Source of the DNA: Sphingobacterium sp. BN32
GTDB taxonomy: Bacteria; Bacteroidota; Bacteroidia; Sphingobacteriales; Sphingobacteriaceae
Assembly: GCF_030503615.1 (NCBI RefSeq)
Contig: NZ_CP129963.1
Location: forward strand, 3,100,001-3,164,000
Reading direction: 5' to 3'
Length of the DNA stretch: 64,000 nt
The notes below the pieces were generated by a model that saw only the letters and a program-made list of their open reading frames with translations, had not been told where the DNA came from and did not search any database. Below are positions 20,389-29,550 of this stretch, one piece after another. Made by a program: the position numbers and the translations under genes. Each line of letters opens with the position of its first letter. The first letter of the stretch is position 1.

Positions 20389-21087
20389 TTAAATTCCTGC
20401 TACTGATTTAGTCTCCACATGAATACCAGGACTCATGGTTGAAGAGATGTGAATACTCTTGAAGTACGTTCCTTTTGCTGCAGACGGTTTCAAACGAGAG
20501 ATAGTTTGTAATACCTCTAATGCGTTGTCATAAATCTTGTCTGCGTCGAAAGACACTTTACCAACTGAAGTATGGATGATACCGGTTTTATCAACTTTGA
20601 AATCGATCTTACCACCTTTAACCTCTGTTACAGCTTTACCTACCTCAGTAGTAACTGTACCAGTTTTAGGGTTAGGCATTAAGTTTCTTGGACCTAAAAT
20701 ACGACCCAATTTACCTACTTTCGCCATAACACTAGGCATAGTGATGATAATGTCAACGTCAGTCCAACCACCTTCGATTTTGCTGATGTAGTCGTCAAGA
20801 CCTACGAAATCGGCACCTGCTGCTTTAGCTTCTTCTTCCTTGTCAGGAGTACACAATACTAAAACGCGAACAGTTTTACCAGTTCCGTGAGGTAATGTTG
20901 CAATACCACGAACCATTTGATTTGCTTTACGAGGATCTACGCCCAAACGAACGTCGATATCCACTGAAGCATCAAATTTGGCTGTTGTAATCTCTTTTAC
21001 TAAAGCCGCAGCTTCTTTCAAAGAGTACGCTTTACCAGCTTCAATTTTGGATAGTGCCGCTTTTTGATTTTTTGTTAATCTAGCCAC
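20389..21087 (-). CDS. rplA: 50S ribosomal protein L1
   Basis: The 232-aa protein of the mobile L1 stalk. Signature segments are [56 protein letters not shown] and [14 protein letters not shown] (read in parts). It lies 22 bp after rplK. In many bacteria L1 represses its own rplKA mRNA; no clear L1 site was traced here. Confidence 0.97.
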   Translation of the reverse strand: MARLTKNQKAALSKIEAGKAYSLKEAAALVKEITTAKFDASVDIDVRLGVDPRKANQMVRGIATLPHGTGKTVRVLVLCTPDKEEEAKAAGADFVGLDDYISKIEGGWTDVDIIITMPSVMAKVGKLGRILGPRNLMPNPKTGTVTTEVGKAVTEVKGGKIDFKVDKTGIIHTSVGKVSFDADKIYDNALEVLQTISRLKPSAAKGTYFKSIHISSTMSPGIHVETKSVAGI

Positions 21088-21109
21088 TTTCTTAAACTGA
21101 TTTCGTTAA

Positions 21110-21553
21110 TTAATTTTTCCAAGGAGCATCACCGGATACAGTGATACCCATACTACGCGCAGTACCTGCTACCATTTTCATAGCAGATTCTACTGTAAAT
21201 GCATTCAAATCTGGCATTTTATCTTCCGCGATAGTCTTTACTTGATCCCAAGTAATTGACGCTACCTTCTTACGGTTTGGCTCTCCAGATCCGCTTTTAA
21301 GCTTAGCAGCATCTTTTAATTGAACTGCAACTGGAGGAGTTTTGATGATAAAATCAAAAGATTTGTCGGCATATACAGTGATAACAACAGGTAATACTTG
21401 ACCTGGTTTATCTTGCGTACGAGCGTTAAATTGCTTACAGAAATCCATGATGTTCACACCCTTAGCACCTAATGCAGGTCCTACTGGAGGAGATGGATTC
21501 GCAGCACCGCCCTTCACTTGTAATTTTACTAACGCACTGACTTCTTTTGCCAT
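21110..21553 (-). CDS. rplK: 50S ribosomal protein L11
   Basis: The 147-aa GTPase-centre protein. The N-terminus [21 protein letters not shown] is the proline-rich L11 signature, and the C-terminal rRNA-binding domain ends [12 protein letters not shown]. Normally it follows nusG directly. Here a terminator, a GH18 gene and its own TATCTTTG promoter (21664-21671) intervene. Confidence 0.98.
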   Translation of the reverse strand: MAKEVSALVKLQVKGGAANPSPPVGPALGAKGVNIMDFCKQFNARTQDKPGQVLPVVITVYADKSFDFIIKTPPVAVQLKDAAKLKSGSGEPNRKKVASITWDQVKTIAEDKMPDLNAFTVESAMKMVAGTARSMGITVSGDAPWKN

Positions 21554-21663
21554 TTTGTTTTGTTATTTAATTTGTTAAATGTTTGTTAGTAAGTTGGAAG
21601 CAATAACGTAACATTTACTTTTTCTCGCCGTAACAAAACGGAGTTTTGCATACAAACGAGGTG

Positions 21664-21671
21664 CAAAGATA
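21664..21671 (-). promoter_or_regulatory. Promoter -7 box for rplKAJL-rpoBC
   Basis: TATCTTTG on minus, 110 nt before the rplK ATG, matches TAnnTTTG. T-rich sequence (TTTTAG) lies about 20 nt further upstream. The site is needed because a terminator blocks read-through from nusG. Confidence 0.65.
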
Positions 21672-21719
21672 TATAATAATTCTGAGAAACTAAAAGAATT
21701 TTTACTTTTTATCTGAAGA

Positions 21720-21758
21720 AGTACTTGGTACTTAGTAGTTAGTAGTTAGACCTAGATT
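21720..21758. repeat. TTAGTA-type repeat ending in TTAGACCTAG
   Basis: A short array of TTAGTAGTTAG units ends in the GACCTA box also seen at 27346, 29365, 29515 and three times at 57310-57432. It lies downstream of the GH18 gene. Confidence 0.7.
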
Positions 21759-21815
21759 TGACAATCCAAAAAACAAACAGCGTGTCATGTGATTTAATTC
21801 CTGACAAATATACCA

Positions 21816-22814
21816 TTAATTTAAAGATTCATAAAGTGCCTTACTCATCGACAACTGATCATCATCGCCAGAAAACTCCCAGTACATCGCTCCAAGGAGA
21901 CCTTGCGCTTTGATATAGGCAGCTTTCAACTTCAAGGATTCCACATTCTCAAAGGTAAAAACCAAAGTTCCTGTGTCATCCTGCAGATAGGGAACCTTCG
22001 CCACATCATCCCATTTCTCCTCGAAACCCGATAGCTTCGCGTAGTCTTTAAACATGACATAATCCGGAGTTTGCTTTTTATTGCCTCGACCATAAAACGG
22101 AATCCCCATGACCAGCTTCTCTTTCTTCACGCCGGCATTCATATGCGCTTCCATCGCTTCAACCAACGTGACCCGACCCGAGCGCTCCGATCGATACAAA
22201 CTATTATGTAGAAATGGTGGCAAAGTCACATCATACATCATCACATTTACAAAGTCAATGTAAGGATCGATCCCCTTAAAATCTATATACTTGGCGTCGG
22301 CAAGCGTAGCCAGCGTCAATAACTTCTTTTTCCCGATCGCCTTTCTGATCTCCTGCATGAGTAGCGTGAAATTATCAATATCATCCGGCGAAGAGGAAAT
22401 TCCCGACTCACTGCTGCTCGGATATTCCCAGTCCAAATCAATACCGTCCAGATCAATAGTTTTAACAATACGTTGGCAGTCTTTGGCAAAAGCTCTCCTA
22501 TTTTCGGCCGTTGCTGCCATCTCGCTGAAGCGACCACTCCCCCATCCACCAATAGAAAGCAATACTTTCAAATGCGGACTTTTCTTTTTCATGGCTACTA
22601 CCTCACGCAAACGCGGCTCATTCGAAATCATGACCCCGTTGAACGTCTTATCTACATGACCAAATGCATAGTTAATATGCGTAATCAAGTTCGGATCCGG
22701 CAATGCCTTCGATCCGGCGGTGACATACGAAATAATAAAAGGCTTTTGTTGCGCCTGCGACAACAAAGATGCGCAGACAAAAAATGCGAGCAGAATGGTT
22801 CGGTAAAATTGCAT
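21816..22814 (-). CDS. Secreted glycoside hydrolase family 18 protein (chitinase-like)
   Basis: From ATG at 22814 the protein is 332 aa, with a signal peptide ending LLSQAQQ. The GH18 motif DGIDLDWE carries Asp123, Asp126, Asp128 and catalytic acid Glu130. SxGG appears as LLSIGGWG, and the barrel ends with GLLGAMYWEFSGDD. It should hydrolyse chitin or an N-glycan core by substrate-assisted catalysis, outside the cytoplasm. It has no carbohydrate-binding module. It sits alone between nusG and rplK, an unexpected place in the transcription-translation cluster. The longer reading to 22943 would add a non-signal N-terminus and is rejected. Confidence 0.88.
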   Translation of the reverse strand: MQFYRTILLAFFVCASLLSQAQQKPFIISYVTAGSKALPDPNLITHINYAFGHVDKTFNGVMISNEPRLREVVAMKKKSPHLKVLLSIGGWGSGRFSEMAATAENRRAFAKDCQRIVKTIDLDGIDLDWEYPSSSESGISSSPDDIDNFTLLMQEIRKAIGKKKLLTLATLADAKYIDFKGIDPYIDFVNVMMYDVTLPPFLHNSLYRSERSGRVTLVEAMEAHMNAGVKKEKLVMGIPFYGRGNKKQTPDYVMFKDYAKLSGFEEKWDDVAKVPYLQDDTGTLVFTFENVESLKLKAAYIKAQGLLGAMYWEFSGDDDQLSMSKALYESLN

Positions 22815-22941
22815 AATGTTTAGGTTGAAAATTATACAGTAAGATATACAATAAATAATTCCCATCCAATAACAGCAAGTAATGAGTATGTTCCACATAA
22901 ATAAAACAAACCACCTGCCCATCCCATCGCCACTATGCAAC

Positions 22942-22970
22942 AAAAAAAAGGCGCTGCAATTGCAACGCCT
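22942..22970 (-). terminator. Terminator after secE-nusG
   Basis: On minus, AGGCGTTGCAATTGCAGCGCCT (22 nt, self-complementary with one mismatch pair) is followed by T8. It isolates nusG from the downstream GH18 and rplK genes. Confidence 0.85.
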
Positions 22971-22975
22971 AAGGT

Positions 22976-23028
22976 CTTTATACTAAATACTAAGTACTAA
23001 CTACTAGATAATAAGTACTAAATACTAG
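22976..23028. repeat. ACTAAGTACTAACTACT repeat array downstream of nusG
   Basis: Degenerate units of tactaaatactaagtactaac and variants fill the gap between the nusG stop and the terminator. They belong to the TTAGTA family read on the other strand. Confidence 0.75.
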
Positions 23029-23029
23029 A

Positions 23030-23575
23030 TTATTCTTTCTCTACTTGCATGTAGTTCAATTCAAGAGGAGTCTTACGACCGAATACTTTAACCATTACAG
23101 TTAATTTCTTCTTATCTTCATGTACCTCTTCAATTTCACCTGTAAATCCGTTGAAAGGACCGTCACTTACTTTTACAGTTTCACCTACGTAGTAAGGAAC
23201 ATTGATGCTTTCACCTTGCTCAGCCATTTCATCAACCTTACCTAAGATACGGTTAACTTCTGACGGACGTAAAGGAATTGCGTTTCCGGCTTTATCACCT
23301 AAGAAACCAATTACGCTATTTACATTTTTGATTGCGTGTTCAATCTCACCATCCAATGCGGCTTCGATCAAAACGTATCCTGGGTAATAGTTACGTTCTT
23401 TAGCCACCTTTTTACCATCACGCATTTGGTAGTATTTCTCCATAGGGATTAATACTTGCGTAACAAGGTGTTGAATGCCTAAGCGATTGATTTCTGCCTC
23501 TAGATATTGTTTTACTTTCTTCTCTTTCCCGCTTACAGCACGTACCACGTACCATTTTAAACTTTGATCTGCCAT
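23030..23575 (-). CDS. nusG: Transcription termination/antitermination factor NusG
   Basis: The 181-aa protein binds RNA polymerase through the NGN domain (KWYVVRAVSGKEKKVKQYLE at the N-terminus) and ribosome or Rho through the C-terminal KOW domain (VSDGPFNGFTGEIEEV). It lies 20 bp downstream of secE. Strongly terminated after its 3' end. Confidence 0.97.
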   Translation of the reverse strand: MADQSLKWYVVRAVSGKEKKVKQYLEAEINRLGIQHLVTQVLIPMEKYYQMRDGKKVAKERNYYPGYVLIEAALDGEIEHAIKNVNSVIGFLGDKAGNAIPLRPSEVNRILGKVDEMAEQGESINVPYYVGETVKVSDGPFNGFTGEIEEVHEDKKKLTVMVKVFGRKTPLELNYMQVEKE

Positions 23576-23595
23576 ACTAATATTGGATTAGAAAA

Positions 23596-23790
23596 TTAAG
23601 CTCCCGTACCGTACAACAACTCCATCACATTACTTGAAGCCTTGTCCATAATTAGGATAACGATCGCAATAATTAGGGAAGCAACAAGCACGACTACAGC
23701 GTGACTTTGCAATTGAGACCAAGTAGGCCAAGTCACTTTTTCAGTAATCTCTGTATAAGAGTCTTTAATAAAATCAAGTACTTTTGCCAT
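23596..23790 (-). CDS. secE: Preprotein translocase subunit SecE
   Basis: The 64-aa single-span SecE of the SecYEG channel. Pattern: amphipathic helix with VTWPTWSQLQSHAVVVL, then one membrane segment (VVVLVASLIIAIVILIMD). It lies between tRNA-Trp and nusG, the conserved place. Confidence 0.95.
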   Translation of the reverse strand: MAKVLDFIKDSYTEITEKVTWPTWSQLQSHAVVVLVASLIIAIVILIMDKASSNVMELLYGTGA

Positions 23791-23813
23791 TTATAATTTT
23801 TCTAAGTTAATTG

Positions 23814-23884
23814 CACGGGCACTAGGATTCGAACCCAGATCGAAGGTTTTGGAGACCTCTATTCTACCTTTGAACTATGCCCGT
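23814..23884 (-). tRNA. tRNA-Trp (CCA anticodon)
   Basis: The 71-nt cloverleaf folds with acceptor ACGGGCA / TGCCCGT, D stem GTTC, anticodon stem GAGGT / ACCTT around CTCCAAA, T stem CTGGG / CCTAG with TTCGAAT, and discriminator G. CCA is not encoded. It lies between tuf and secE. Confidence 0.95.
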
Positions 23885-24060
23885 GTAGCTTTTTATTTAA
23901 CGTTGCAAATATAGGTTTTCAACCCCATTACAACAAATATTATTTCAATTTATTATCAAAAAAACAGCCTTCTTTTGATACGAAGAATACAAACCAATTC
24001 TATTGAATTACAATAAAGAAAAAGCCCATCCTCCGACCATCTAAAAATCAGATGGTTTTG

Positions 24061-24095
24061 AAAAAATAAGCTAACCGACTTGCATCGGTTAGCTT
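24061..24095 (-). terminator. Terminator of the tRNA-tuf unit
   Basis: AAGCTAACCGA / TCGGTTAGCTT form an 11-bp perfect stem with a 6-nt loop. On minus it is followed by A/T-rich ATTTTTT, just beyond tuf. Confidence 0.88.
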
Positions 24096-24129
24096 AATTT
24101 CTATGTTTTAGAGATAATCTCTTTCGAGA

Positions 24130-25317
24130 TTACGCTAAGATTTCAGTTACCTGACCAGCACCTACTGTACGACCACCCTCACGGATAGCGAAACGTAGAC
24201 CTTTTTCCATAGCGATAGCGTTGATCAACTTAACAGTGATTGTTACGTTATCACCTGGCATAACCATCTCAGTACCTGCTTCTAGAGTGATCTCTCCAGT
24301 TACGTCTGTTGTACGGAAATAGAATTGAGGACGGTATTTATTGAAGAATGGAGTGTGACGACCACCTTCAGCTTTTGATAATACGTAAACCTCAGCTTTG
24401 AAATCTGTGTGAGGAGTTACTGAACCTGGTTTACAGATTACCATACCACGACGGATATCAGTTTTCTCAATACCACGTAACAATAAACCTACGTTATCAC
24501 CAGCTTCACCGTAATCTAAGATTTTACGGAACATCTCAACACCTGTTACTGTAGATTTCAAGTTCTCAGCACCCATACCTAAGATCTCAACTGGATCACC
24601 AGAGTTGATTACACCTCTTTCGATACGACCAGTTGCAACTGTACCACGACCTGTGATCGAGAATACGTCTTCGATAGGCATTAAGAAAGGTAAGTCTGTC
24701 AAACGTGGAGGAATTGGAATGTAGTTATCTACAGCGTCCATTAGTTCCATGATTGAATCAACCCATTTCTCTTCACCGTTCAATGCACCTAATGCAGAAC
24801 CTTGAATTACTGGAATATCATCACCTGGGAATTCGTAGAATGATAATAATTCACGAACTTCCATTTCAACTAAGTCTAATAACTCAGAATCATCAACTAA
24901 GTCAACTTTGTTCAAGAATACTACTAACGCAGGAACACCTACCTGACGAGCTAAAAGGATGTGCTCGCGAGTTTGAGGCATAGGACCATCTGTAGCAGCA
25001 ACAACGATGATAGCACCGTCCATTTGAGCAGCACCAGTTACCATGTTTTTAACGTAATCGGCGTGACCTGGACAGTCAACGTGTGCATAGTGACGGTTAG
25101 CTGTTTGGTATTCTACGTGTGAAGTGTTGATTGTGATACCACGCTCTTTTTCTTCAGGAGCTGAGTCAATTGAATCAAATGAACGAACTTCTGACAAACC
25201 TTTATCAGCTAATACTTTAGTGATAGCAGCTGTTGTAGTCGTTTTACCGTGGTCAACGTGACCAATAGTACCAATATTTAAGTGCGGTTTACTACGGTCA
25301 AATTTCTCTTTTGCCAT
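24130..25317 (-). CDS. tuf: Elongation factor Tu
   Basis: The 395-aa GTPase that delivers aminoacyl-tRNA. G1 GHVDHGKT at 19-26, G3 [13 protein letters not shown]4 NKVD and G5 SAL are present, as is the C-terminal [10 protein letters not shown]. It is preceded by four tRNA genes and followed by a terminator and tRNA-Trp. Only one tuf is seen in the window. Confidence 0.98.
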   Translation of the reverse strand: MAKEKFDRSKPHLNIGTIGHVDHGKTTTTAAITKVLADKGLSEVRSFDSIDSAPEEKERGITINTSHVEYQTANRHYAHVDCPGHADYVKNMVTGAAQMDGAIIVVAATDGPMPQTREHILLARQVGVPALVVFLNKVDLVDDSELLDLVEMEVRELLSFYEFPGDDIPVIQGSALGALNGEEKWVDSIMELMDAVDNYIPIPPRLTDLPFLMPIEDVFSITGRGTVATGRIERGVINSGDPVEILGMGAENLKSTVTGVEMFRKILDYGEAGDNVGLLLRGIEKTDIRRGMVICKPGSVTPHTDFKAEVYVLSKAEGGRHTPFFNKYRPQFYFRTTDVTGEITLEAGTEMVMPGDNVTITVKLINAIAMEKGLRFAIREGGRTVGAGQVTEILA

Positions 25318-25388
25318 GTTTATGCGAATTAGTAATTATAAAATATTTCTTTTAATTATGTTACAAAGTTAAAAAAACTTTTGTGTCG

Positions 25389-25460
<72 letters not shown>

Positions 25461-25548
25461 TTACAAAAACCTTATTTACAGCTATAAGCCTCTAGTCTTT
25501 ACATAAAAATATCAAAGAAGACAGAGACTTGTTTTGTTTTATAAATTG

Positions 25549-25621
25549 AGCGGAAGACGAGGTTCGAACTCGCGACCTATAGCTTGGAAGGCTATCGCTC
25601 TACCAACTGAGCTACTTCCGC
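25549..25621 (-). tRNA. tRNA-Gly (TCC anticodon)
   Basis: 73 nt. Acceptor GCGGAAG / CTTCCGC, anticodon stem ATAGC / GCTAT around CTTCCAA giving TCC, T loop TTCGAAC. Equivalent to E. coli glyT in order. Confidence 0.95.
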
Positions 25622-25681
25622 TTTTTTTGTTTACGCTTTGAGAAAACTGCAAGCAGCTAAAGCGTAAACAAAGAGTGTGTG

Positions 25682-25762
25682 TGGAGGGAGAAGGATTCGA
25701 ACCTTCGAAGCCGAAGCAACGGATTTACAGTCCGTCCCATTTGACCGCTCTGGAACCCCTCC
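25682..25762 (-). tRNA. tRNA-Tyr (GTA anticodon)
   Basis: 81 nt, class II with a long variable arm. Acceptor GGAGGGG / TCCCTCC, anticodon loop CTGTAAA giving GTA, T loop TTCGAAT, discriminator A. Confidence 0.95.
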
Positions 25763-25787
25763 AGACCTGTAACTAAAGTTACGTTTG

Positions 25788-25860
<73 letters not shown>

Positions 25861-26018
25861 GTATATAAATTTAATAAAACTTTCTTAAAGAACGGCTACC
25901 TGTAGATAGCGAGTGCAAAAATCTGATATTATTTTGACTTCTGCAAGTTTTATTTTTATTTTTTTTCACTTAAAGAACTCATCAAAACTTTCTTCGTTAT
26001 TTCCCCGTTTTGATGATG

Positions 26019-26048
26019 CAAAGATAGCTACTGAAAGCACATTACAAA
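26019..26048 (-). promoter_or_regulatory. Promoter of the tRNA-Thr-Tyr-Gly-Thr-tuf operon
   Basis: On minus, TTTG (26048-26045), an 18-nt spacer, and TATCTTTG (26026-26019) match both Bacteroidota promoter boxes. The leader to the first tRNA is about 155 nt. Confidence 0.75.
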
Positions 26049-26134
26049 ATATATTTATCCTTTTTTTTACGCTTCAAAAATCATTTACCTGATACGCAAG
26101 TAAATAATTTTTATTTTCAATTCTTCAGAACCCC

Positions 26135-26142
26135 TATATTTG
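26135..26142 (+). promoter_or_regulatory. -7 box directly before the Omp85-like gene (leaderless candidate)
   Basis: TATATTTG ends only 3 nt before ATG 26146, so transcription should begin at or near the start codon. TTTTCAA lies about 20 nt upstream. Confidence 0.65.
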
Positions 26143-26145
26143 CGC

Positions 26146-27315
26146 ATGTTTAATACCAGATTATACAAACTTCTACCTCTTGCAGCCTTAACATTAGGTT
26201 TGCATCTGAATGCAACAGCGCAGAATAGCAGCGCGGACTCTACAAATTTCATCAAAAAAATCATCAAAAAATTCGTCTCCTCGGAGAAAGATTCCTCCCG
26301 ATCGGCAAGCTTTATGGTACTCCCCGCTGTTGGATATGCACAGGAAACGGGGTTTGAATACGGTATCGCAAGTACCTATAACTTCTATATTGACAAACAG
26401 GACCTCAATAGCCGAACGTCAAACTTAACCCTCATCGGAACCCTGACGACGAAAAAACAAAAAAATATTAAACTCATCTCCGATATCTGGACCAAAGGAA
26501 ATGAATACCACATCCTTTCCGAGCTGCGCTATCGCGACTGGCCATTTAATTTTTACGGTATCGGGAATGATACTTGGAAAGCAGATGAAGATTACCTCGA
26601 CCAGAAACTATACCGCATCAAACTGGATGGCGAAAAAAGATTCGCCCCCAACTTCTACGCCGGACTAAATGTAAACTACGAGCATCTAAAATTTAAAGAC
26701 ATCGAAACAGGCGGTATTTTCGAAGAACCAACGGTCTATGGAAAGTCTGGAGGACAGTACCTCGCATTCGGTGCATCGGCATTGTACGACAATAGAAATA
26801 ACACCACCTATACCACTCGTGGTTTTTACGGACGTGCCAAATATAGCTATGCGCCAAACTTCTTCGGCAAAGACAACTTCATCGGTTCCCAAGTTGAAGT
26901 CGATGTACGCGGCTTCTACCCCATCAGCAATACCCTGACCGTCGCCGCCCAAGGTCTATTCCGCGGAACCTACGGCGACAAAGTCCCATTCTACGTGCTC
27001 CGTGATCTAGGTGGCGATATGACCATGCGTGGCTATTACCTCGGCCGATACAAAGACAATAATTATGCTACCGCCCAGGCAGAACTGCGCTATAGATTTC
27101 ACCCCCGCGTCGGAATCAATGGATTCCTCGGAACCGGCAGCACCTTCTCCAAAGAAAATGATATCCGATTACTCCCAAGCTACGGCGCCGGACTGCGCTA
27201 CTTCTTTAGCTTAGAACATAATAGCAGCATCCGGTTCGACTACGCCTTCGGCGAACAGCGCCCCGGCGAAAAAAGACAGTCAGGCTTTTATTTGAGTATT
27301 AGTGAAGCGTTTTAG
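26146..27315 (+). CDS. BamA/TamA (Omp85/D15)-family outer-membrane protein
   Basis: From ATG at 26146 the protein is 389 aa, with a signal peptide ending NATAQ. The body is a chain of amphipathic strands typical of a D15 surface-antigen barrel: YRDWPFNFYGIGNDTW, FGASALYDNRNNTTYTTRGFYG, RGYYLGRYKDNNYATAQAELRY, ending in the aromatic GFYLSISEAF. POTRA domains are essentially absent, so this is the short Bacteroidota type of unknown cargo. It is a single gene, convergent with a two-component operon. Confidence 0.8.
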   Translation: MFNTRLYKLLPLAALTLGLHLNATAQNSSADSTNFIKKIIKKFVSSEKDSSRSASFMVLPAVGYAQETGFEYGIASTYNFYIDKQDLNSRTSNLTLIGTLTTKKQKNIKLISDIWTKGNEYHILSELRYRDWPFNFYGIGNDTWKADEDYLDQKLYRIKLDGEKRFAPNFYAGLNVNYEHLKFKDIETGGIFEEPTVYGKSGGQYLAFGASALYDNRNNTTYTTRGFYGRAKYSYAPNFFGKDNFIGSQVEVDVRGFYPISNTLTVAAQGLFRGTYGDKVPFYVLRDLGGDMTMRGYYLGRYKDNNYATAQAELRYRFHPRVGINGFLGTGSTFSKENDIRLLPSYGAGLRYFFSLEHNSSIRFDYAFGEQRPGEKRQSGFYLSISEAF

Positions 27316-27677
27316 AGTAGTAGTTAGTATTTAGTAGTTAGTATTTAGACCTAGGGCGGGATTAGATCTTAGACGTTAGATTTAAGATATTAGAGCAGGC
27401 GCCGATTAGGCGCCCTTTGCTGTCTAAAGGGTTGTCTGATCCTTTGGTTTAAATAAGAGGGTTTGTCTTGAACCAAGAAAGGAAGGATTTTAGAATTTTC
27501 AGGATCGGGTGTTGTGGCCGATGAATGGACAGCATAGGTCTAACTACTAACTACTAAGTACTAACTACTATTCTGAACCAGGAAAGAAAGGATTTTAGGA
27601 TTTACTGGTCTATAATCTAATGTTTGTTATCTAATATCTAATCTGAAAAAGAACACGACAAGTATGTTCCCTACTAT

Positions 27678-27765
27678 AGCCCTTTCACACCCATTTATTA
27701 GCCCTTTCGAAGCGTTTCTGAATGGGTTATACATTGGGTTTGAAAGGGCTTTGAAAGGGTTTTAA
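27678..27765. repeat. CCCAAT palindromic element, copy B
   Basis: AGCCCTTTCACACCCA (27678-27693) pairs with TGGGTTTGAAAGGGCT (27735-27750). A second GAAAGGG follows. The reverse complement reads like the start of copy A, with CTTTCAAACCCAATGTATAACCCA. Confidence 0.75.
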
Positions 27766-27914
27766 GCGGATGAAGGGTTAATCGTATTTAGGGCGGAAAA
27801 TCGTGTTGGATACAGGGATGGCATTCGTCATAGGAGACGTTTAGTGAAACTGCGCTACGCTTGAAAGATACTGACAATTAATACCGTGAATATGTATTTT
27901 TTCTGAACCAAGAG

Positions 27915-29266
27915 GGTTGTGTAACATGAACTGTGTCAATGGGGAATTAACCTAAACCTAAAAGCTCTTATCTAGCCTGATTCTATCACCAAATTTGATA
28001 TAGAGTTGGGATATTGTCAATGCCCAGTTATGTGCGGGCATTGTCCATTTTTTGGAAATATCCCTGATGATCAAATACATTAGTTTTAAGAGCGCCTGTT
28101 CTGAGTTGAAAGCTCCCTTTGTCTTGGTTATCTTTCTGATCTGTCGATGCATCCCCTCAATGGGGTTAGTCGTATATATAATCTTCCGTATATGCTGGTC
28201 ATATTCGAAGAAGGTGGAAAGATTTACCCAATTTTCCAGCCATGACTTAACTGCTAGTGGATATTTCTTCCCCCATTTTTCCTCGAACAGCAGCAGGTTC
28301 TCATAACCCATTTCTTCATTGACCGCTCGGTAGATTGGTTTCATGTCGGCTATTACTTCTCTTTTGTCCTTATCTGTCACATAGCGTATGCTCGAACGGA
28401 TCTGATGAACAACACAGAGCTGGATCCTAGTCTTTGGAAATATGGCCTCTATAGCTTCAGGGAAGCCTTTAAGCCCGTCAATACAGGCAATCAGGATATC
28501 CTCAACACCGCGTTGCTTTAGGTCTGTAAGAACCGAAAGCCAAAATTTAGCGCCCTCATGTTCTGAACTATAAAGCCCGATCAGGTCTTTACGACCATCC
28601 ATACCTATACCCAATATATTGTAGATGGCTCTTGATTCTACCGTTCCGTTCTGACGAACCTTATAGTGCATGCAGTCCAGGAATACAAAAGGATAAACAG
28701 CTTCTAAGGGGCGACTTCGCCATTCATTGACAGCAGGCATGACGCTTTCGGTAATCCGAGAAATCTCTGTCGCGGAAATCTCCATAGCATACATTTCACG
28801 GATGAAATCGCTGATACCACGCATGCTCATACCTTTGGCATACATACTCAAAACATGACCTTCTAACTGTTCTGTAATGATTAATTGGCGTTTGGGGACA
28901 ATCTTAGGCTCGAACGTTCCAGATCGATCGCGGCTCGTTTCCAACTCGAAGGTGCCCGTATGCGGACCCCGGACCGTCTTTTTGGTCTTGCCGTTCCTAC
29001 GATTACTATTGCCTGAGGCTTTTTCTTCTTCAAGATGGTTGTCCATCTCGCCCGAAAGCATCGATTCCAATAGATGTTTCATCAGGGGCGCCAGAACGCC
29101 GTCATTGGGAGATAGGCTCTTGCCTTCGGATAATCCTTGAAGCGCTTCTGCCTTGAAGCGTTCAAAGTCAAATGGGGTCTGTTCTTTCATGACCGTATCG
29201 TTTGAATAATTGAATATAATGAATTACATCTAATTATTCCCCTGACACAGTTCAGGTTACAGTCTC
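27915..29266 (-). mobile_element. Complete IS256-family insertion sequence, 1352 bp, with 8-bp target duplication
   Basis: Terminal inverted repeats share TGTAAC-TGAACTGTGTCA (left 27920-27938; right reverse complement 29261-29243). The flanks ACCAAGAG at 27907-27914 and 29267-29274 are identical, an 8-bp target-site duplication that fixes the ends. Removing the element restores a continuous GAACCAAGAGAGAAAGGAT module, so it inserted into a GAACCAGG-type repeat. Confidence 0.92.
27958..29190 (-). CDS. IS256-family transposase
   Basis: The full-length 410-aa DDE transposase of the element. Catalytic residues are Asp172 (VFLDCMHYK), Asp238 (ACIDGLKGFP) and Glu345 (NPIEGMHRQIRK). The C/H zinc-like region CVVHQIRSSIRY is intact, and the N-terminal MSGEMDNHL-type segment is present. 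No frameshift or stop is seen, so it is potentially active. Confidence 0.95.
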   Translation of the reverse strand: MKEQTPFDFERFKAEALQGLSEGKSLSPNDGVLAPLMKHLLESMLSGEMDNHLEEEKASGNSNRRNGKTKKTVRGPHTGTFELETSRDRSGTFEPKIVPKRQLIITEQLEGHVLSMYAKGMSMRGISDFIREMYAMEISATEISRITESVMPAVNEWRSRPLEAVYPFVFLDCMHYKVRQNGTVESRAIYNILGIGMDGRKDLIGLYSSEHEGAKFWLSVLTDLKQRGVEDILIACIDGLKGFPEAIEAIFPKTRIQLCVVHQIRSSIRYVTDKDKREVIADMKPIYRAVNEEMGYENLLLFEEKWGKKYPLAVKSWLENWVNLSTFFEYDQHIRKIIYTTNPIEGMHRQIRKITKTKGAFNSEQALLKLMYLIIRDISKKWTMPAHNWALTISQLYIKFGDRIRLDKSF

Positions 29267-29550
29267 ACCAAGAGAGAAAGGATGAAACGATTTGCAGGAT
29301 CCTGTCAATCCTTGCATCCTTCCTTTCCTGATTCAGAATAGTAGTTAGTACTTAGTATTTAGTAGTTAGACCTATGCTGTCCATTCATCCTAACCATCCT
29401 TAAATCCTGTCAATCCTTCCTTTCCCCGACAACTCCTTTAGACAGCAAAAGGCGCCTAATCGGCACCTGCTCTAATATCTTAAATCTCACGTCTAAAATC
29501 TAATCCCGCCCTAGGTCTAAATACTAACTACTAAATACTAACTACTACCC

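Larger units (their letters stand above)
27318..29547. repeat. Long imperfect inverted repeat between convergent genes, interrupted by IS256
   Basis: Arm 27318-27437 is nearly identical to the reverse complement of 29430-29547, and 27520-27593 to that of 29317-29389. The arms start right after each gene's stop. Each contains a TTAGTA array, a TTAGAT array, a GGCGCC-type terminator hairpin (27398-27414; 29451-29467) and the GAACCAGG module. The IS256 element lies off-centre inside. Confidence 0.85.

Noticed and set aside
21816..22943. Longer GH18 beginning at 22943
   Set aside because: The added 43 residues would precede and hide the signal peptide that starts at ATG 22814, and they run into the nusG terminator.
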